This document shows, piece after piece, positions 23,273 to 32,261 of a stretch of 64,000 nucleotides of DNA. The stretch's first letter is position 1. Each line of letters starts with the position of its first letter. Source of the stretch: Planomonospora sp. ID67723 (GTDB lineage Bacteria > Actinomycetota > Actinomycetes > Streptosporangiales > Streptosporangiaceae); contig NZ_JABTEZ010000002.1 in the NCBI RefSeq assembly GCF_015711605.1, positions 1,302,001 to 1,366,000 on the forward strand. Reading direction: 5' to 3'. Both the position numbers and the translations under genes were made by a program. The notes under the pieces are model-generated. The model was not told the origin of the DNA. It did not search any database and worked only from the letters and a program-made list of their open reading frames with translations.

Positions 23273-24862
23273 ATGAAAGACCTGATCGCCCAGGAGACCG
23301 GGGCGGCGAAACCAGCGACAGGGCGCTCGTTCAACCTGGCCGACCTGTTCGAGGTGGTGGCCGACGCCTGCCCCGACCGGCCGGCGCTGGTCGCCTCCGG
23401 TGGACCGCCCGATCGGCGGCTGACCTACGCCGAGCTGGACGCGCGCGCCAACCGGGTCGCCCACCACCTGGCCGTCGCCGGGGTGAGGCCCGGTGACCAC
23501 GTGGGCATCCTCGCCTGCAACCGGGCCGAGTGGGTCGAGACGATGATCGGCTGCTTCAAACTGCGCGCCGCCCCGGTCAACGTCAACTACCGCTACGTCA
23601 CCGACGAGCTGGTGCACCTGCTCGGCAACGCCGAGTGCGTCGCGCTCGTCGCCGAACGCTCGTTGCTGCCCGGTGTCGACCGCGACCGGCTGCCGAAGCT
23701 GCGCCACGTCCTGACCGTCGACGGCGACTACGAGGACGCGCTGGCGGCGGCGTCACCGGAGCGTGACTTCGGGCCGCGCTCGTCGGACGACCCGTACCTG
23801 CTCTACACGGGCGGAACCACGGGCCTGCCCAAAGGGGTGTTGTGGCGGTGCGAGGACATCTTCGTCGCCGCCATGGGCGGCGGGAACTACGGCGGTCCGC
23901 CGGTGTCCGCGCCGGAGGAGCTGGCGGTGTGCGCCGGCCGCGAACCGCTGCGGGCCCAGGTGCACGCACCGCTCATGCACGGCGGCGGCCAGTGGATAAC
24001 CTGGATCACCCTCACCACCGGCGGCACGGTGGTGCTGTGGACGGGGCGGCACTTCGACGCCCTCTGCTCCCTCGACCTCGCGGTACGCGAGCGGTCCCAG
24101 ATCCTCATGCTGGTCGGTGACGGCATGGCGCGCCCGGTCGTCCAGGCGCTGGAAGGCGAGACGTACGCCGGGCTTGAGGTGTTCGCGTTCGGGTCGGGTG
24201 GCGCGCCGCTGTCCGACGACGTCAAGGAGCGGCTGCTGGCGGCGGTGCCGGGCGCATACGTATCCGACAACCTGGGCGGCTCGGAGACCGGTGCCATGGG
24301 GCCCTCGCTCGGCAACGGGCGGTTCCGGCTGGGCCCGGAGTTCGCGGTGCTCGGCAGCGGCCTCACCCCGGTCGGCCCCGGGCAGGAGGGCGTGGTGGCG
24401 AGGACCGGTCACATTCCCCTCGCGTACTGGGGCGATCCAGACAAGACGGCGGCGACCTTCGTGACCGGGCCGGACGGACGGCGCTGGGCGCTGCAGGGCG
24501 ACCACGCCCGGGTCGAGGACGACGGGTCGGTCACACTGCTGGGGCGCGGCTCCCTGGTCATCAACACCGGGGGAGAGAAGGTGTTCGCCGAGGAGGTCGA
24601 GACCGCGCTGCGCGCCCACCCCGCCGTGGCCGACGCGATCGTCATCGGCGTCCCGGACGCGCGGCTCGGCCGGCGCGTCACCGCCGTGGTCGTGCCCGCC
24701 GGGCCGGTGGCCGAGGAGGCGCTGGTCGCGCACTGCAGGACCCGGCTGGCGGGCTACAAGACGCCGCGTGCCTTCCACTTCGTGGAGCACATCGAGCGCA
24801 CGCCCGTCGGCAAACCCGACTACGCCTGGGCCCGTTCCGTGGCCACCGGAGGGGAGGGGTAG
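23273..24862 (+). CDS. Acyl-CoA synthetase (AMP-binding)
   Basis: The 529-residue ANL enzyme has LLYTGGTTGLPKGVLW (P-loop), NLGGSETGAMG in the A5 position, LQGDHARVEDDGSVTLLGRGS and the hinge, and the C-terminal TPVGKPDYAWAR with the catalytic lysine. The TGGTTG loop and RCEDIF segment resemble actinobacterial fatty-acid or steroid side-chain CoA ligases of the FadD3/FadD19 type. It is coupled to the SDR (4-bp gap, GAGGAG before the ATG) and probably shares its TetR control. Substrate uncertain. Confidence 0.88.
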   Translation: MKDLIAQETGAAKPATGRSFNLADLFEVVADACPDRPALVASGGPPDRRLTYAELDARANRVAHHLAVAGVRPGDHVGILACNRAEWVETMIGCFKLRAAPVNVNYRYVTDELVHLLGNAECVALVAERSLLPGVDRDRLPKLRHVLTVDGDYEDALAAASPERDFGPRSSDDPYLLYTGGTTGLPKGVLWRCEDIFVAAMGGGNYGGPPVSAPEELAVCAGREPLRAQVHAPLMHGGGQWITWITLTTGGTVVLWTGRHFDALCSLDLAVRERSQILMLVGDGMARPVVQALEGETYAGLEVFAFGSGGAPLSDDVKERLLAAVPGAYVSDNLGGSETGAMGPSLGNGRFRLGPEFAVLGSGLTPVGPGQEGVVARTGHIPLAYWGDPDKTAATFVTGPDGRRWALQGDHARVEDDGSVTLLGRGSLVINTGGEKVFAEEVETALRAHPAVADAIVIGVPDARLGRRVTAVVVPAGPVAEEALVAHCRTRLAGYKTPRAFHFVEHIERTPVGKPDYAWARSVATGGEG

Positions 24863-25020
24863 CGCTCGCGCGGGGCCACTCCGTCCACCGCCGCGACGCG
24901 GCCCGCGTCATGAGGACGCTGAGCGCCGAGTTCGCCGGGCAGGGCCATCCGGTCGGCCGGGCGATCACGGAGATGGCGGACGGCGGCCCGGCCCGGCCGT
25001 GGTACGGCTCGCGGCCCCGC

Positions 25021-25503
25021 TCAGGCGCCGCCGCTCTCGTAGTGCCGCCGCCGGGTGGTCTCCGAGGTCACCGGGACCTGGAGCGTCCGGGACAGCCGCT
25101 CCTCAGCCTTCCGGTTGAGCGGTCCGGAGACCTCGATCGACGCGTCGCCGAAATCGAACCGGACGCGGGTCTCGGGGGAGTCGCCGACATAGTGGTGCAG
25201 GTGCACGCCGTGCAACTGGACGACCGCTCGCGTGCGGGTCCCGCTCATGGAGCGGAACCGGATGAGCCGGCCGTCCAGCTCGACCTCGGTGATCGCGCCG
25301 GCCGCCCCGACGGCGTACACGAGGGTCACGGCGGCGGTCACCAGGGCGAAGACGACCACGGCGACGGAGGTCTGGGACAGCGACATCGCCGCGGCGACCG
25401 TGGTCACCGAGCCCACGACGAGCGCGCCGGCCGCCATCTTCAGCAGCCCCACGCCCTCGCCCCGGGCCTCCCAGAGGACGGCCTCCGTCGGTTCCTCGCT
25501 CAT
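25021..25503 (-). CDS. Small membrane protein, partner of the WD40 protein
   Basis: At 160 residues it has a short cytoplasmic N-terminus (MSEEPTEAVLWEARG), two membrane helices (about 22-42 and 47-70), then a soluble C-terminal part with beta-rich character (VELDGRLIRFRSMSGTRTR, VRFDFGDASIEVSG). No family is recognised. Its ATG overlaps the stop of the WD40 gene (ATGA), so the two are co-translated and may act together at the membrane. Confidence 0.7.
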   Translation of the reverse strand: MSEEPTEAVLWEARGEGVGLLKMAAGALVVGSVTTVAAAMSLSQTSVAVVVFALVTAAVTLVYAVGAAGAITEVELDGRLIRFRSMSGTRTRAVVQLHGVHLHHYVGDSPETRVRFDFGDASIEVSGPLNRKAEERLSRTLQVPVTSETTRRRHYESGGA

Positions 25504-27866
25504 CCGTCCTCTCCCCGCCCGTCGTAACCGTCGTACTCGTCACCGGTCTCCCGGACGGAGCCGCCGGGCTCGCCGGCCCGGCCGGCGGCCTGCGGCCGCC
25601 CGCATCGGGGGGCGAGCACCGCGACCTCCCGGCCGAAACCGACGAGCAGCGCACCGCCCGGGGCCGAGACGAGCGGCCCCACCGGCAGCGGGAAGGCCAG
25701 CTCGGCCCCGATCGGGAGACCGGTCGGCAGTTCCCGGATCTGTACCGTCTCGTCCCGGCCGGTCACGACGGCGGGTCGTCCGCCCACGGCGGTGGTGGTC
25801 ATGGTCCGTACCGGGTCTCCGGGGAGGGGGTCGCCGAGCTGCTCTCCGCCGGTGAGATCCCAGAGGCGGACCGTCGCGTCACGGCTCGCGCTGACGGCCA
25901 CGGGCCGCCCGTCCACCTCCGTCGCGGCCACCGCCGTCACCCAGTCGCCGTGCCCGGTCAGCGGGTCGCCGAGCTGCTCTCCGCCGGTGAGATCCCAGAC
26001 GCGGACCGTCCTGTCCCAGCCCGCGGTGACGGCCACGGGCCGCCCGTCCACGACCGCGGTGGCGACCGCCAGCACCCGGCCGGTGTGACCGGCGAGGGGA
26101 GCGCCCACCTGGCGGCCGTCCAGGAGGTCCCAGATCCGCACCGTGCGGTCCGAGCCGCCGGTGACGGCGACCGGCCGCCCGTCCACGACCGCGGTGGCGA
26201 CCGCCAGCACCCGGCCGGTGTGACCGGCGAGGGGAGCGCCCATCTGGCGGCCGTCCAGGAGGTCCCACGTGCTCACGGCGCAGTCGGCGTCGACGGTGAC
26301 GGCGACGGGCCGCCCGTCCAGCACGGCCGTGGCCAGCACCGGGACTTCGTCCTGGAAACCGGTGAGAGGCGAACCAACCGGACGGCCCGTGGCGAGATCC
26401 CAGATCCGCACCGTGCGGTCCTCGCCGCCGGTGACGGCGACCGGCCGTCCGTCCACGACCGCGGTGGCGGCCGCCAGCACCCGGCCGGTGTGACCGGCGG
26501 GGCCGGATTCGGCGGGGCCGGTGCCGGAGAGGTCCCAGATCCGCACCGTGTGGTCCGCACCGGCGGTGACGGCGACCGGTCTGCGGTCCACGGTCGAGGT
26601 CGCCACGGACCACACCCGGTCGGTGTGGCCGGTCAGGGGCGGGCCCAGCTGCCGGCGGGCCTCCAGGTCCCAGATCCGCACCGTGTGGTCCGCGCCGGCG
26701 GTGACGGCGACCGGTCTGCGGTCCACGGTCGTGGCCGCCACGGACCACACCCGGTCGGTGTGGCCGGTCAGGGGCGGGCCCAGCTGCCGGCGGGCCTCCA
26801 GGTCCCAGATCCGCACCGTATGGTCCGCGCCGGCGGTGACGGCGAGCGGATGCCCGTCGACCACCAGGGAGGCGACCGCCAGCACCGGTCCTTCATGGCC
26901 GGTGAGCCGGTGCCGCGGCTGCGGCCTGACCCGCGCGAGCGGGGTCCGGCCCGCTCCGGAGGCGAACAGGCCGGCAGGGTCCAGCGACCAGATCCGGACC
27001 GCTCCGTCCCTGCCTGCGGTGAGGACGACCAGAGCGCCGTCCACCACCGCGGTGGTCACCGCCTGCAGGGAAGCGGTCTCGGCACGATGCTCCGGGCCGG
27101 CTTCACCGGTCTTCCGGCCGGTGGACAGGTCCCAGACGCGCAGGGTCTCGTCCCCGCCGGTGGACACGGCGACCGGACGCCCCTCCAGCACGCCCGTGGC
27201 CACCGCGATCACTCCGTCGCGGTGCCCGGAGAGCGGCTTGCGGAAGTGCTCTCCCGTGGTCAGGTCCACCACCGGCATGCGCCCGTCGTCGCTTCCGGTG
27301 ACGGCGACGGGCCGCCCGCGCACGACCGCGGCGGAGACGGTGACCGCCTCGGCGCTCACCGCGGTGATCGGATCGACATCGCCGGGCAGGGGCGCGTGGA
27401 TCTGGCCGGCGCCGGCCAGATCCCATACCCGGACCGTCTTGTCCGAGCCGCCGGTGACGGCGACCGGCCGTCCGTCCACGACCGCGGCGGCGATCACCAG
27501 CACCCGGCCGGCATGGCCGGTCAGCACATGCACCAGCCGGTGGTCGAGCAGCGAACCGCTCGCCCAGGCGACCGTCCACCCGGAGGAGGGGCGGCCGGGG
27601 AGCTCCACGGCCGCGAACCCGGCGGCCAGGTCCCGATCGCCGAAGCGAGCCGCGTCCGTCGCCAGCACCTGCCGGCGCCGGGCCGCGTCCATGTCGCGAT
27701 GCGTCTGCGCCGAGGCCCGGTACACCGCGGCCATGAACCTCGCCCGCGAATCCGGCATCCCGTCCAGCGTCGCCAGGACGTGTTCCGGGTCCCCGGATAC
27801 CACGAACGCAAGGTCTGGTGATGACATGTCTGTTCTCAGGGACGATTTCCCGACGATCTCCGGCAT
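25500..27866 (-). CDS. WD40-repeat beta-propeller protein
   Basis: From ATG 27866 this is 788 residues. About 130 residues of helical N-terminal region (ARFMAAVYRASAQTHRDMDAA) are followed by a dozen or more repeats. Each runs about 45 residues with the pattern GHTxRVxxVATxxVDGRPVAVTxGxDxTVRIWDL. They should form one or two beta-propellers serving as a protein-protein platform. There is no kinase or protease domain, unlike many actinobacterial WD40 proteins. Several repeats are nearly identical at DNA level, a sign of recent duplication or homogenisation. The ATG at 27827 (MSSPDLAFVV) is an equally possible start. The C-terminal tail is acidic (ETGDEYDGYDGRGEDG). Confidence 0.88.
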   Translation of the reverse strand: MPEIVGKSSLRTDMSSPDLAFVVSGDPEHVLATLDGMPDSRARFMAAVYRASAQTHRDMDAARRRQVLATDAARFGDRDLAAGFAAVELPGRPSSGWTVAWASGSLLDHRLVHVLTGHAGRVLVIAAAVVDGRPVAVTGGSDKTVRVWDLAGAGQIHAPLPGDVDPITAVSAEAVTVSAAVVRGRPVAVTGSDDGRMPVVDLTTGEHFRKPLSGHRDGVIAVATGVLEGRPVAVSTGGDETLRVWDLSTGRKTGEAGPEHRAETASLQAVTTAVVDGALVVLTAGRDGAVRIWSLDPAGLFASGAGRTPLARVRPQPRHRLTGHEGPVLAVASLVVDGHPLAVTAGADHTVRIWDLEARRQLGPPLTGHTDRVWSVAATTVDRRPVAVTAGADHTVRIWDLEARRQLGPPLTGHTDRVWSVATSTVDRRPVAVTAGADHTVRIWDLSGTGPAESGPAGHTGRVLAAATAVVDGRPVAVTGGEDRTVRIWDLATGRPVGSPLTGFQDEVPVLATAVLDGRPVAVTVDADCAVSTWDLLDGRQMGAPLAGHTGRVLAVATAVVDGRPVAVTGGSDRTVRIWDLLDGRQVGAPLAGHTGRVLAVATAVVDGRPVAVTAGWDRTVRVWDLTGGEQLGDPLTGHGDWVTAVAATEVDGRPVAVSASRDATVRLWDLTGGEQLGDPLPGDPVRTMTTTAVGGRPAVVTGRDETVQIRELPTGLPIGAELAFPLPVGPLVSAPGGALLVGFGREVAVLAPRCGRPQAAGRAGEPGGSVRETGDEYDGYDGRGEDG
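26040..26850 (-). repeat. 135-bp tandem repeat units within the WD40 gene
   Basis: Two pairs of neighbouring 45-codon units are almost identical. One pair lies around 26040-26310; for example, ggcggccgtcc recurs exactly 135 bp apart at 26111 and 26246. The other lies around 26530-26820, encoding TGHTDRVWSVA...DLEARRQLGPP twice. The identity extends to synonymous positions. Confidence 0.8.
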
Positions 27867-28013
27867 GCCGGAAGAGTAGCCTTCCTGTCTGACAGTCGAT
27901 CCGCACCTCGTCCCGCAGTCCGGGGGCCGGTCCGCGGACACGGAGCCGGAAGGGCCGCCACGCGCCGGTGAGGACCGGCGAGCCCGGCGACCGGCCCGAT
28001 CGGAGGAGGCGAC

Positions 28014-28895
28014 ATGACACGAGGGCACCCGGCCCGCCCGGCGGGCGACGGTCCCGGCCCGGAGACGGTGCGCGTGATGTCGTTGAACGTCTGCTGCGGG
28101 CTGCGTTCCCCGCTGCCGCCGCCGACGGACCGGGCGGCCGAGTTCTGCCGACGCATCGAGCGGTCGGACACCGGCGTGGTCAACTTCCAGGAAGTCTGGA
28201 CACCCGGTCTGCTCCGGTTCCTCCGGAGGAGGCTCCCCTCGTTCCCGTTCGCCGCCTGGCGGGCGGGTACGGCCGGTCAGCCGGCCGGGGGCCTGGTCAC
28301 CTTCTCCCGGCTGCCGCTGCGGTCGGTGGCGTACACGCCGTTCCGCGGCGCGCGCCCTGAGACCGGTTCACCGGCCTTCCTCGGGCTTCTCACGCTCAAG
28401 AGCCTCGTGCAGGGCGTGCTGACCGTCGAACTGGCCGGCCGGCGCACTGTGATCGGCAACGCGCACCTGACCGCGAACAAGGACGGCGACTGGTCCGAGG
28501 GCAACCGCCACTACGCGTTCCAGCGGGCGCAGCTGGGGCTGCTCCACCGCGCCCTCGGACGGGCGCACCGCGGCGGCGCGGACCTGACGATCGTCAGCGG
28601 TGACTTCAACATCGCGGCCGAGGGGCCGCTTTACTCCTCGGTGGTGGACGGCGGTGCCTGGCATGATCCTTTCCGGTCCGCCGCCCGGCCCACCTTCCAC
28701 GCCGACCTGCTGCCGCCCGGGCAGTCCGCCCGCCGGGTCGACTATCTGCTCGTCCGCGGCGACCTCGGACGGCATCCGGTGACGGAGGCCGCGACGCTCT
28801 TCGCCGAACCGGTGCCGCTGCCCGGAGGGGGCCGGTCGTTCCTGTCCGACCATCTGGCGTTGTCCGCCAGGGTCGTGATCCCGTCTGCGACGTGA
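28014..28895 (+). CDS. Endonuclease/exonuclease/phosphatase-family protein (sphingomyelinase-like)
   Basis: The 293-residue protein has the EEP fold signatures: VRVMSLNVCCG (first strand with the metal-binding Asn), NFQEVW (metal-binding Glu), NAHLTAN, SGDFNI (catalytic Asp and Asn), RVDYLL and SDHLALSA (catalytic Asp-His). The arrangement resembles neutral sphingomyelinase/phosphodiesterases more than DNA nucleases. No clear signal peptide is seen, so it is likely cytoplasmic unless the start is misjudged. It is convergent with the siderophore-binding gene. Confidence 0.83.
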   Translation: MTRGHPARPAGDGPGPETVRVMSLNVCCGLRSPLPPPTDRAAEFCRRIERSDTGVVNFQEVWTPGLLRFLRRRLPSFPFAAWRAGTAGQPAGGLVTFSRLPLRSVAYTPFRGARPETGSPAFLGLLTLKSLVQGVLTVELAGRRTVIGNAHLTANKDGDWSEGNRHYAFQRAQLGLLHRALGRAHRGGADLTIVSGDFNIAAEGPLYSSVVDGGAWHDPFRSAARPTFHADLLPPGQSARRVDYLLVRGDLGRHPVTEAATLFAEPVPLPGGGRSFLSDHLALSARVVIPSAT

Positions 28896-28977
28896 GGTCC
28901 GCGCCGGAGCGGCTCGAACCCACGCAACGGTGACTGCGTGCAACGGTCACCGCACGCAACGGTGAAACAGAAGGGAT

Positions 28978-29010
28978 GCGGCGCCGGTCCCCGAAAGGAC
29001 GCGGCGCCGC
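28978..29010. terminator. Bidirectional hairpin between convergent genes
   Basis: Arms gcggcgccggtcc (28978-28990) and ggacgcggcgccgc (28997-29010) pair over 13 positions with one bulge around a CCGAAA loop. It lies between the EEP gene stop (28895) and the binding-protein stop (29032). Just before it, GCAACGGT occurs three times at a 16-bp period (28924, 28940, 28956). Confidence 0.65.
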
Positions 29011-29031
29011 CTGCTCAGGAAGGACCCGCCG

Positions 29032-30105
29032 TCACAGCAGCGCCTTCTCGACGTCGTCGAGGACCCGCTGGGCCGAGAGCAGCCCGGCGAAGTACCACGG
29101 GCGGTTGGCGACCTGGTGCACCTGCCCGGCCTGGACGGCGGGCAGCCGCGCCCACAGCGGGGACTTCGTGACCTTCTCCAGCGCCTTGTGGTCAGGCTGG
29201 CCCTTGTCGTCCTGACGCACCTGCCAGAACAGGATGTCGGCGTTGATGTCGGTCAGCCGTTCGAAGGACACCTGGGCGTTCTCCTCCGTCGCGGCGGTCA
29301 CCATGGGGTGCAGGGGCAGGCCCAGCTCGGTGAGGACCGCCGAGGAGAAGGCGCCGCGGTAGTCGACCTGGACGTTCGCGGCGTCGCTGCTGACCTGGGG
29401 GCTGGCCACGGTCCTGCCCTTGACGACGGGGGCGAGTTCGGCCGCCAGCGCGGTCGCCCGCCGCTCGTAGGCGCCGAGAAGCTCCCGGGCCTTCTGGTCC
29501 TGGCCGAGAACGGCGGCGACGTAGCGGAAGTCGTCCTTCCACCGCTCGCCGAGCGCGGAACCGCGCGGCACGGTCGGTGCGATCTTCTGGAGCTGGTCCG
29601 CGGTCTCCTTGTTCACGGTGAAGATCAGATCAGGCTTGAGCGCGGCGATGTCCTCGATCGGCAGACCGCTGCCCCAGGCCAGCGGGGTCGTGTTCGCCAG
29701 CGCCGAGGCCACGTGCGGGGCGAATCCGTCGGTCGCACCGCCACCCTGCGTGCCCGCGCCGACCAGCGGGATGCCCAGGGCCACCATCGCGTCGACGTCG
29801 GTGTCCCCGAGGACCGAGACGATGCGCTGCGGCTTCGCCGGGACGACGACGGTGCCCCAGCTCGACTGCACGGTTCGCGTGCCGTCCGGGTTGGCGGTGA
29901 CCGCCCCCACGCCGTCGGGAAGGGCGGAGACGTCGGCCTGGTTCGCCTGGCCGGACCGGGAGGGTTGCGCGGCGGCCGGAGCCGTACTGGACGAGGGCGT
30001 CGCAGCGGTGCCGCCGCATCCCACGAGCAGGGCTGCGGACAGCAGGGCGGTGGTCGCGGCTAGGGACGGGCGCACGATGGTGTTCCTGTTCTTTCGAGAG
30101 TGCAC
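29032..30105 (-). CDS. Iron-siderophore ABC transporter substrate-binding lipoprotein
   Basis: The 357-residue FecB/FhuD-type protein has a basic N-terminus, a hydrophobic stretch and lipobox LLVGC, so it should be lipid-anchored. A Ser/Ala/Pro linker leads to the binding fold (PQRIVSVLGDTDVDAMVALGI, IEDIAALKPDLIFTVNKETADQLQKIAPTV, the long connecting helix, PWYFAGLLSAQRVLDDV). It should capture a ferric siderophore for the two permeases just upstream in the same operon (45-bp gap). GTG 30105 gives the better signal peptide, while GTG 30075 has the better ribosome binding site. Class III fold and operon point to iron, but cobalamin or haem cannot be excluded. Confidence 0.88.
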   Translation of the reverse strand: MHSRKNRNTIVRPSLAATTALLSAALLVGCGGTAATPSSSTAPAAAQPSRSGQANQADVSALPDGVGAVTANPDGTRTVQSSWGTVVVPAKPQRIVSVLGDTDVDAMVALGIPLVGAGTQGGGATDGFAPHVASALANTTPLAWGSGLPIEDIAALKPDLIFTVNKETADQLQKIAPTVPRGSALGERWKDDFRYVAAVLGQDQKARELLGAYERRATALAAELAPVVKGRTVASPQVSSDAANVQVDYRGAFSSAVLTELGLPLHPMVTAATEENAQVSFERLTDINADILFWQVRQDDKGQPDHKALEKVTKSPLWARLPAVQAGQVHQVANRPWYFAGLLSAQRVLDDVEKALL

Positions 30106-30150
30106 CGGGCGCGGATGCGCTCCGGCTTTCGGAGGTCTGCCGGCAGCGGG

Positions 30151-31218
30151 CTAGCCGGTCCGGTTGGCCCGGACGAGCAGCCACATGAGGCAAGGGCCGC
30201 CCAGAGCGGCGGTCACGATTCCGACGGGCAGCTCCGTGGGGGCGAGCACCACCCGTGCGGCGATGTCGGCGATGACCACGAGCGCCGCACCGGCGAGTGC
30301 GGAGTTGACCATGGGGACCGTCGACGAGCGCGTCACCATGATCGCGATGCGCGGTGCCGCCAGGGCCACGAAGGCGACCGGTCCGGCCCCCGCCGTGGCG
30401 ACCGCGGCGAGGACCACGGCCACCACGATCAACGCCGCCCGGGAGCGCTCCACCGACAGCCCGAGCGCCCTTGCGGTGTCGTCACCGAACCGGATGACCG
30501 TCAGGTTCCGGGTCAGCGCCAGTGCCGCGGGCACCAGCACGAGAAGGGCGACCCCGACCGGGACGGCGTGCTCGAAGCCGCGTCCGCTGAGACTGCCGGT
30601 CAGCCACACGGAGGCGCGCAGGGCGTCGTTGATCTCGGCCCGGAGCAGGAGGTATTCGATGAAGCTGGTCAGCAGCGCCGCCGCGCCGATGCCGACCAGG
30701 ATCAGCCGCAACCCGGCCAGCCCTCGCCGCCAGGCCAGTGCGTACACCACCGCGGCGGTCGCGAGGGCCCCCGCCAGGGCGGCCGCGGTGATCCCGGCCA
30801 TGGAGGCGGTCTCACCGCCGAGCACGATGACGGCCACGGCCGCGGCCGAGGCGCCCGCCGTCACCCCGAGTACGTCGGGGCTGGCCAGCGGGTTTCTGGC
30901 GATCGACTGTGTGATCGCGCCGGACACTCCGAAAGCCGCCCCGACGAGGGCGCCGGTCAGCACTCGGGGCAGCCGCACCTCCTGGACGATGTACACGACG
31001 GCGGAGTCGCCCCGTCCCAACAGCGCGGCGGGAACGTCGCCGAGCGGCGCGGGGAAGTTGCCGATGCCGAACGCGACCAGGCCGCTCGCCAGGAACACCG
31101 CCGCGAACGCGATCGCGGTCAGAGCCGAGCGCGGCCGGACCGCCACCGACAGGCCGTGGCGCGTCCGGAGGGTCCACGCGCCGGGAAGGCGGACCGTCTG
31201 CCGCTGGAGGCTCATCAT
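30151..31218 (-). CDS. FecCD-family ABC transporter permease
   Basis: The 355-residue protein has about nine to ten membrane helices. It carries the FecCD motifs LPRVLTGALVGAAFGVSGAITQ, NPLASPDVLGVTAGAS and GPVAFVALAAPRIA, plus a C-terminal LPVGIVTAALGGPCLMWLL. It forms the membrane channel with the permease encoded just upstream (ATGATG start overlapping that stop). The ATP-binding subunit is not encoded nearby and must come from elsewhere. Confidence 0.93.
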   Translation of the reverse strand: MMSLQRQTVRLPGAWTLRTRHGLSVAVRPRSALTAIAFAAVFLASGLVAFGIGNFPAPLGDVPAALLGRGDSAVVYIVQEVRLPRVLTGALVGAAFGVSGAITQSIARNPLASPDVLGVTAGASAAAVAVIVLGGETASMAGITAAALAGALATAAVVYALAWRRGLAGLRLILVGIGAAALLTSFIEYLLLRAEINDALRASVWLTGSLSGRGFEHAVPVGVALLVLVPAALALTRNLTVIRFGDDTARALGLSVERSRAALIVVAVVLAAVATAGAGPVAFVALAAPRIAIMVTRSSTVPMVNSALAGAALVVIADIAARVVLAPTELPVGIVTAALGGPCLMWLLVRANRTG

Positions 31219-32261
31219 CCGAGGACCTTCCTGCGGCGGACGAACACGATGAACACCGGGGCACCGATCGCCGCGGTGACGATGCCGACCTGGAGTTCGC
31301 CCGGCGAGGCGACGACCCGCCCGGCGATGTCGGCGGTGAGGAGCAGGATCGCCCCGAGCAGGGCGCTGAACGTCACGACCACGCGGTGGTCGAGCCCGAC
31401 CAGTGTCCGGGCGGCGTGCGGCACGACCAGGCCGACGAATCCGATGGGACCCGCCGCGGACACGGCGGCTCCGGTGAGCACGGTGACCGCCGCCGCGCAC
31501 AGCGCCCGGCCCGCCCAGAGCCGCTGCCCGAGGGAACGGGCGACGTCGTCACCGAGCGCGAGGGAGTCCAGCGTACGGCCGCAGGCGATCGCGAGGACCA
31601 GTCCGGCCAGCAGGAACGGTGTCACCTGTCCGACCAGGGTGCTGTCACGACCGGCCAGGGCGCCCACCACCCAGTACCGGTACTCGTCGAGGACCTGCGT
31701 GTCGGTGAGCGTCAGCGCGGAGGTCACGGCTCCCAGGAAGACGCTCGCCGAGACTCCGGCCAGAGCCAGCCTGACCGGGGTCGCACCGCCGCGGCCCGTG
31801 GAACCCAGCAGGTAGACCGCCGTCGCCGACGCCGCGGCGCCGGCGAAGGCGAACCATACGTAACCGGACGGGGAGTCGATGCCGAATCCCACGATGGCCA
31901 CCACGACGGCGAACGAAGCCCCGGCGTTGACGCCGAGGACGCCCGGGTCGGCCAGAGGATTGCGGGTCAGCCCCTGCATGATGGCGCCCGCCGCTCCCAG
32001 GGCCGCCCCGGCCAGAAGGCCGAGGATCGTACGCGGCAGACGGAACTCCCGCACCACTTCTTCGTTCTCCGTACCCGACGGGCTGAACAGGGCCCCCAGC
32101 ACCTCGCCCGGCGGCACCGCTCGCGCGCCGACCGCCAGACTCGCGATCACCACGATCACCAGCGTCACGCCCGCGCCCGCGATCCACGCGCGACGTACGG
32201 CGGGCGACCGGCGCTCGGCTCGAGAGGACGGGCCGTGCTGCCTCTGCGCGAGTGCCGTCAC
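31215..32261 (-). CDS. FecCD-family ABC transporter permease
   Basis: The 348-residue protein is the paired half of the iron-siderophore channel. It has LPRTILGLLAGAALGAAGAIMQ, NPLADPGVLGVNAGAS, GPIGFVGLVVPHAAR and GELQVGIVTAAIGAPVFI, with about nine membrane helices. GTG 32261 overlaps the stop of the FhuF-like gene (GTGA) and has AGGTGG upstream. An earlier GTG at 32276 is less well placed. Confidence 0.92.
   Translation of the reverse strand: MTALAQRQHGPSSRAERRSPAVRRAWIAGAGVTLVIVVIASLAVGARAVPPGEVLGALFSPSGTENEEVVREFRLPRTILGLLAGAALGAAGAIMQGLTRNPLADPGVLGVNAGASFAVVVAIVGFGIDSPSGYVWFAFAGAAASATAVYLLGSTGRGGATPVRLALAGVSASVFLGAVTSALTLTDTQVLDEYRYWVVGALAGRDSTLVGQVTPFLLAGLVLAIACGRTLDSLALGDDVARSLGQRLWAGRALCAAAVTVLTGAAVSAAGPIGFVGLVVPHAARTLVGLDHRVVVTFSALLGAILLLTADIAGRVVASPGELQVGIVTAAIGAPVFIVFVRRRKVLG

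Noticed and set aside
24863-25020. Plus-strand frame after the acyl-CoA ligase (around ATG 24910)
   Set aside because: The first 30 codons look protein-like, but the frame then runs antisense through the small membrane gene. There is no ribosome binding site and no known family, so it is at most a remnant.
28924-28963. Three GCAACGGT copies at 16-bp spacing, considered as a CRISPR-like or iteron array
   Set aside because: Only three 8-bp copies, adjacent to a terminator and between convergent genes. Too short and too few for either type of array.
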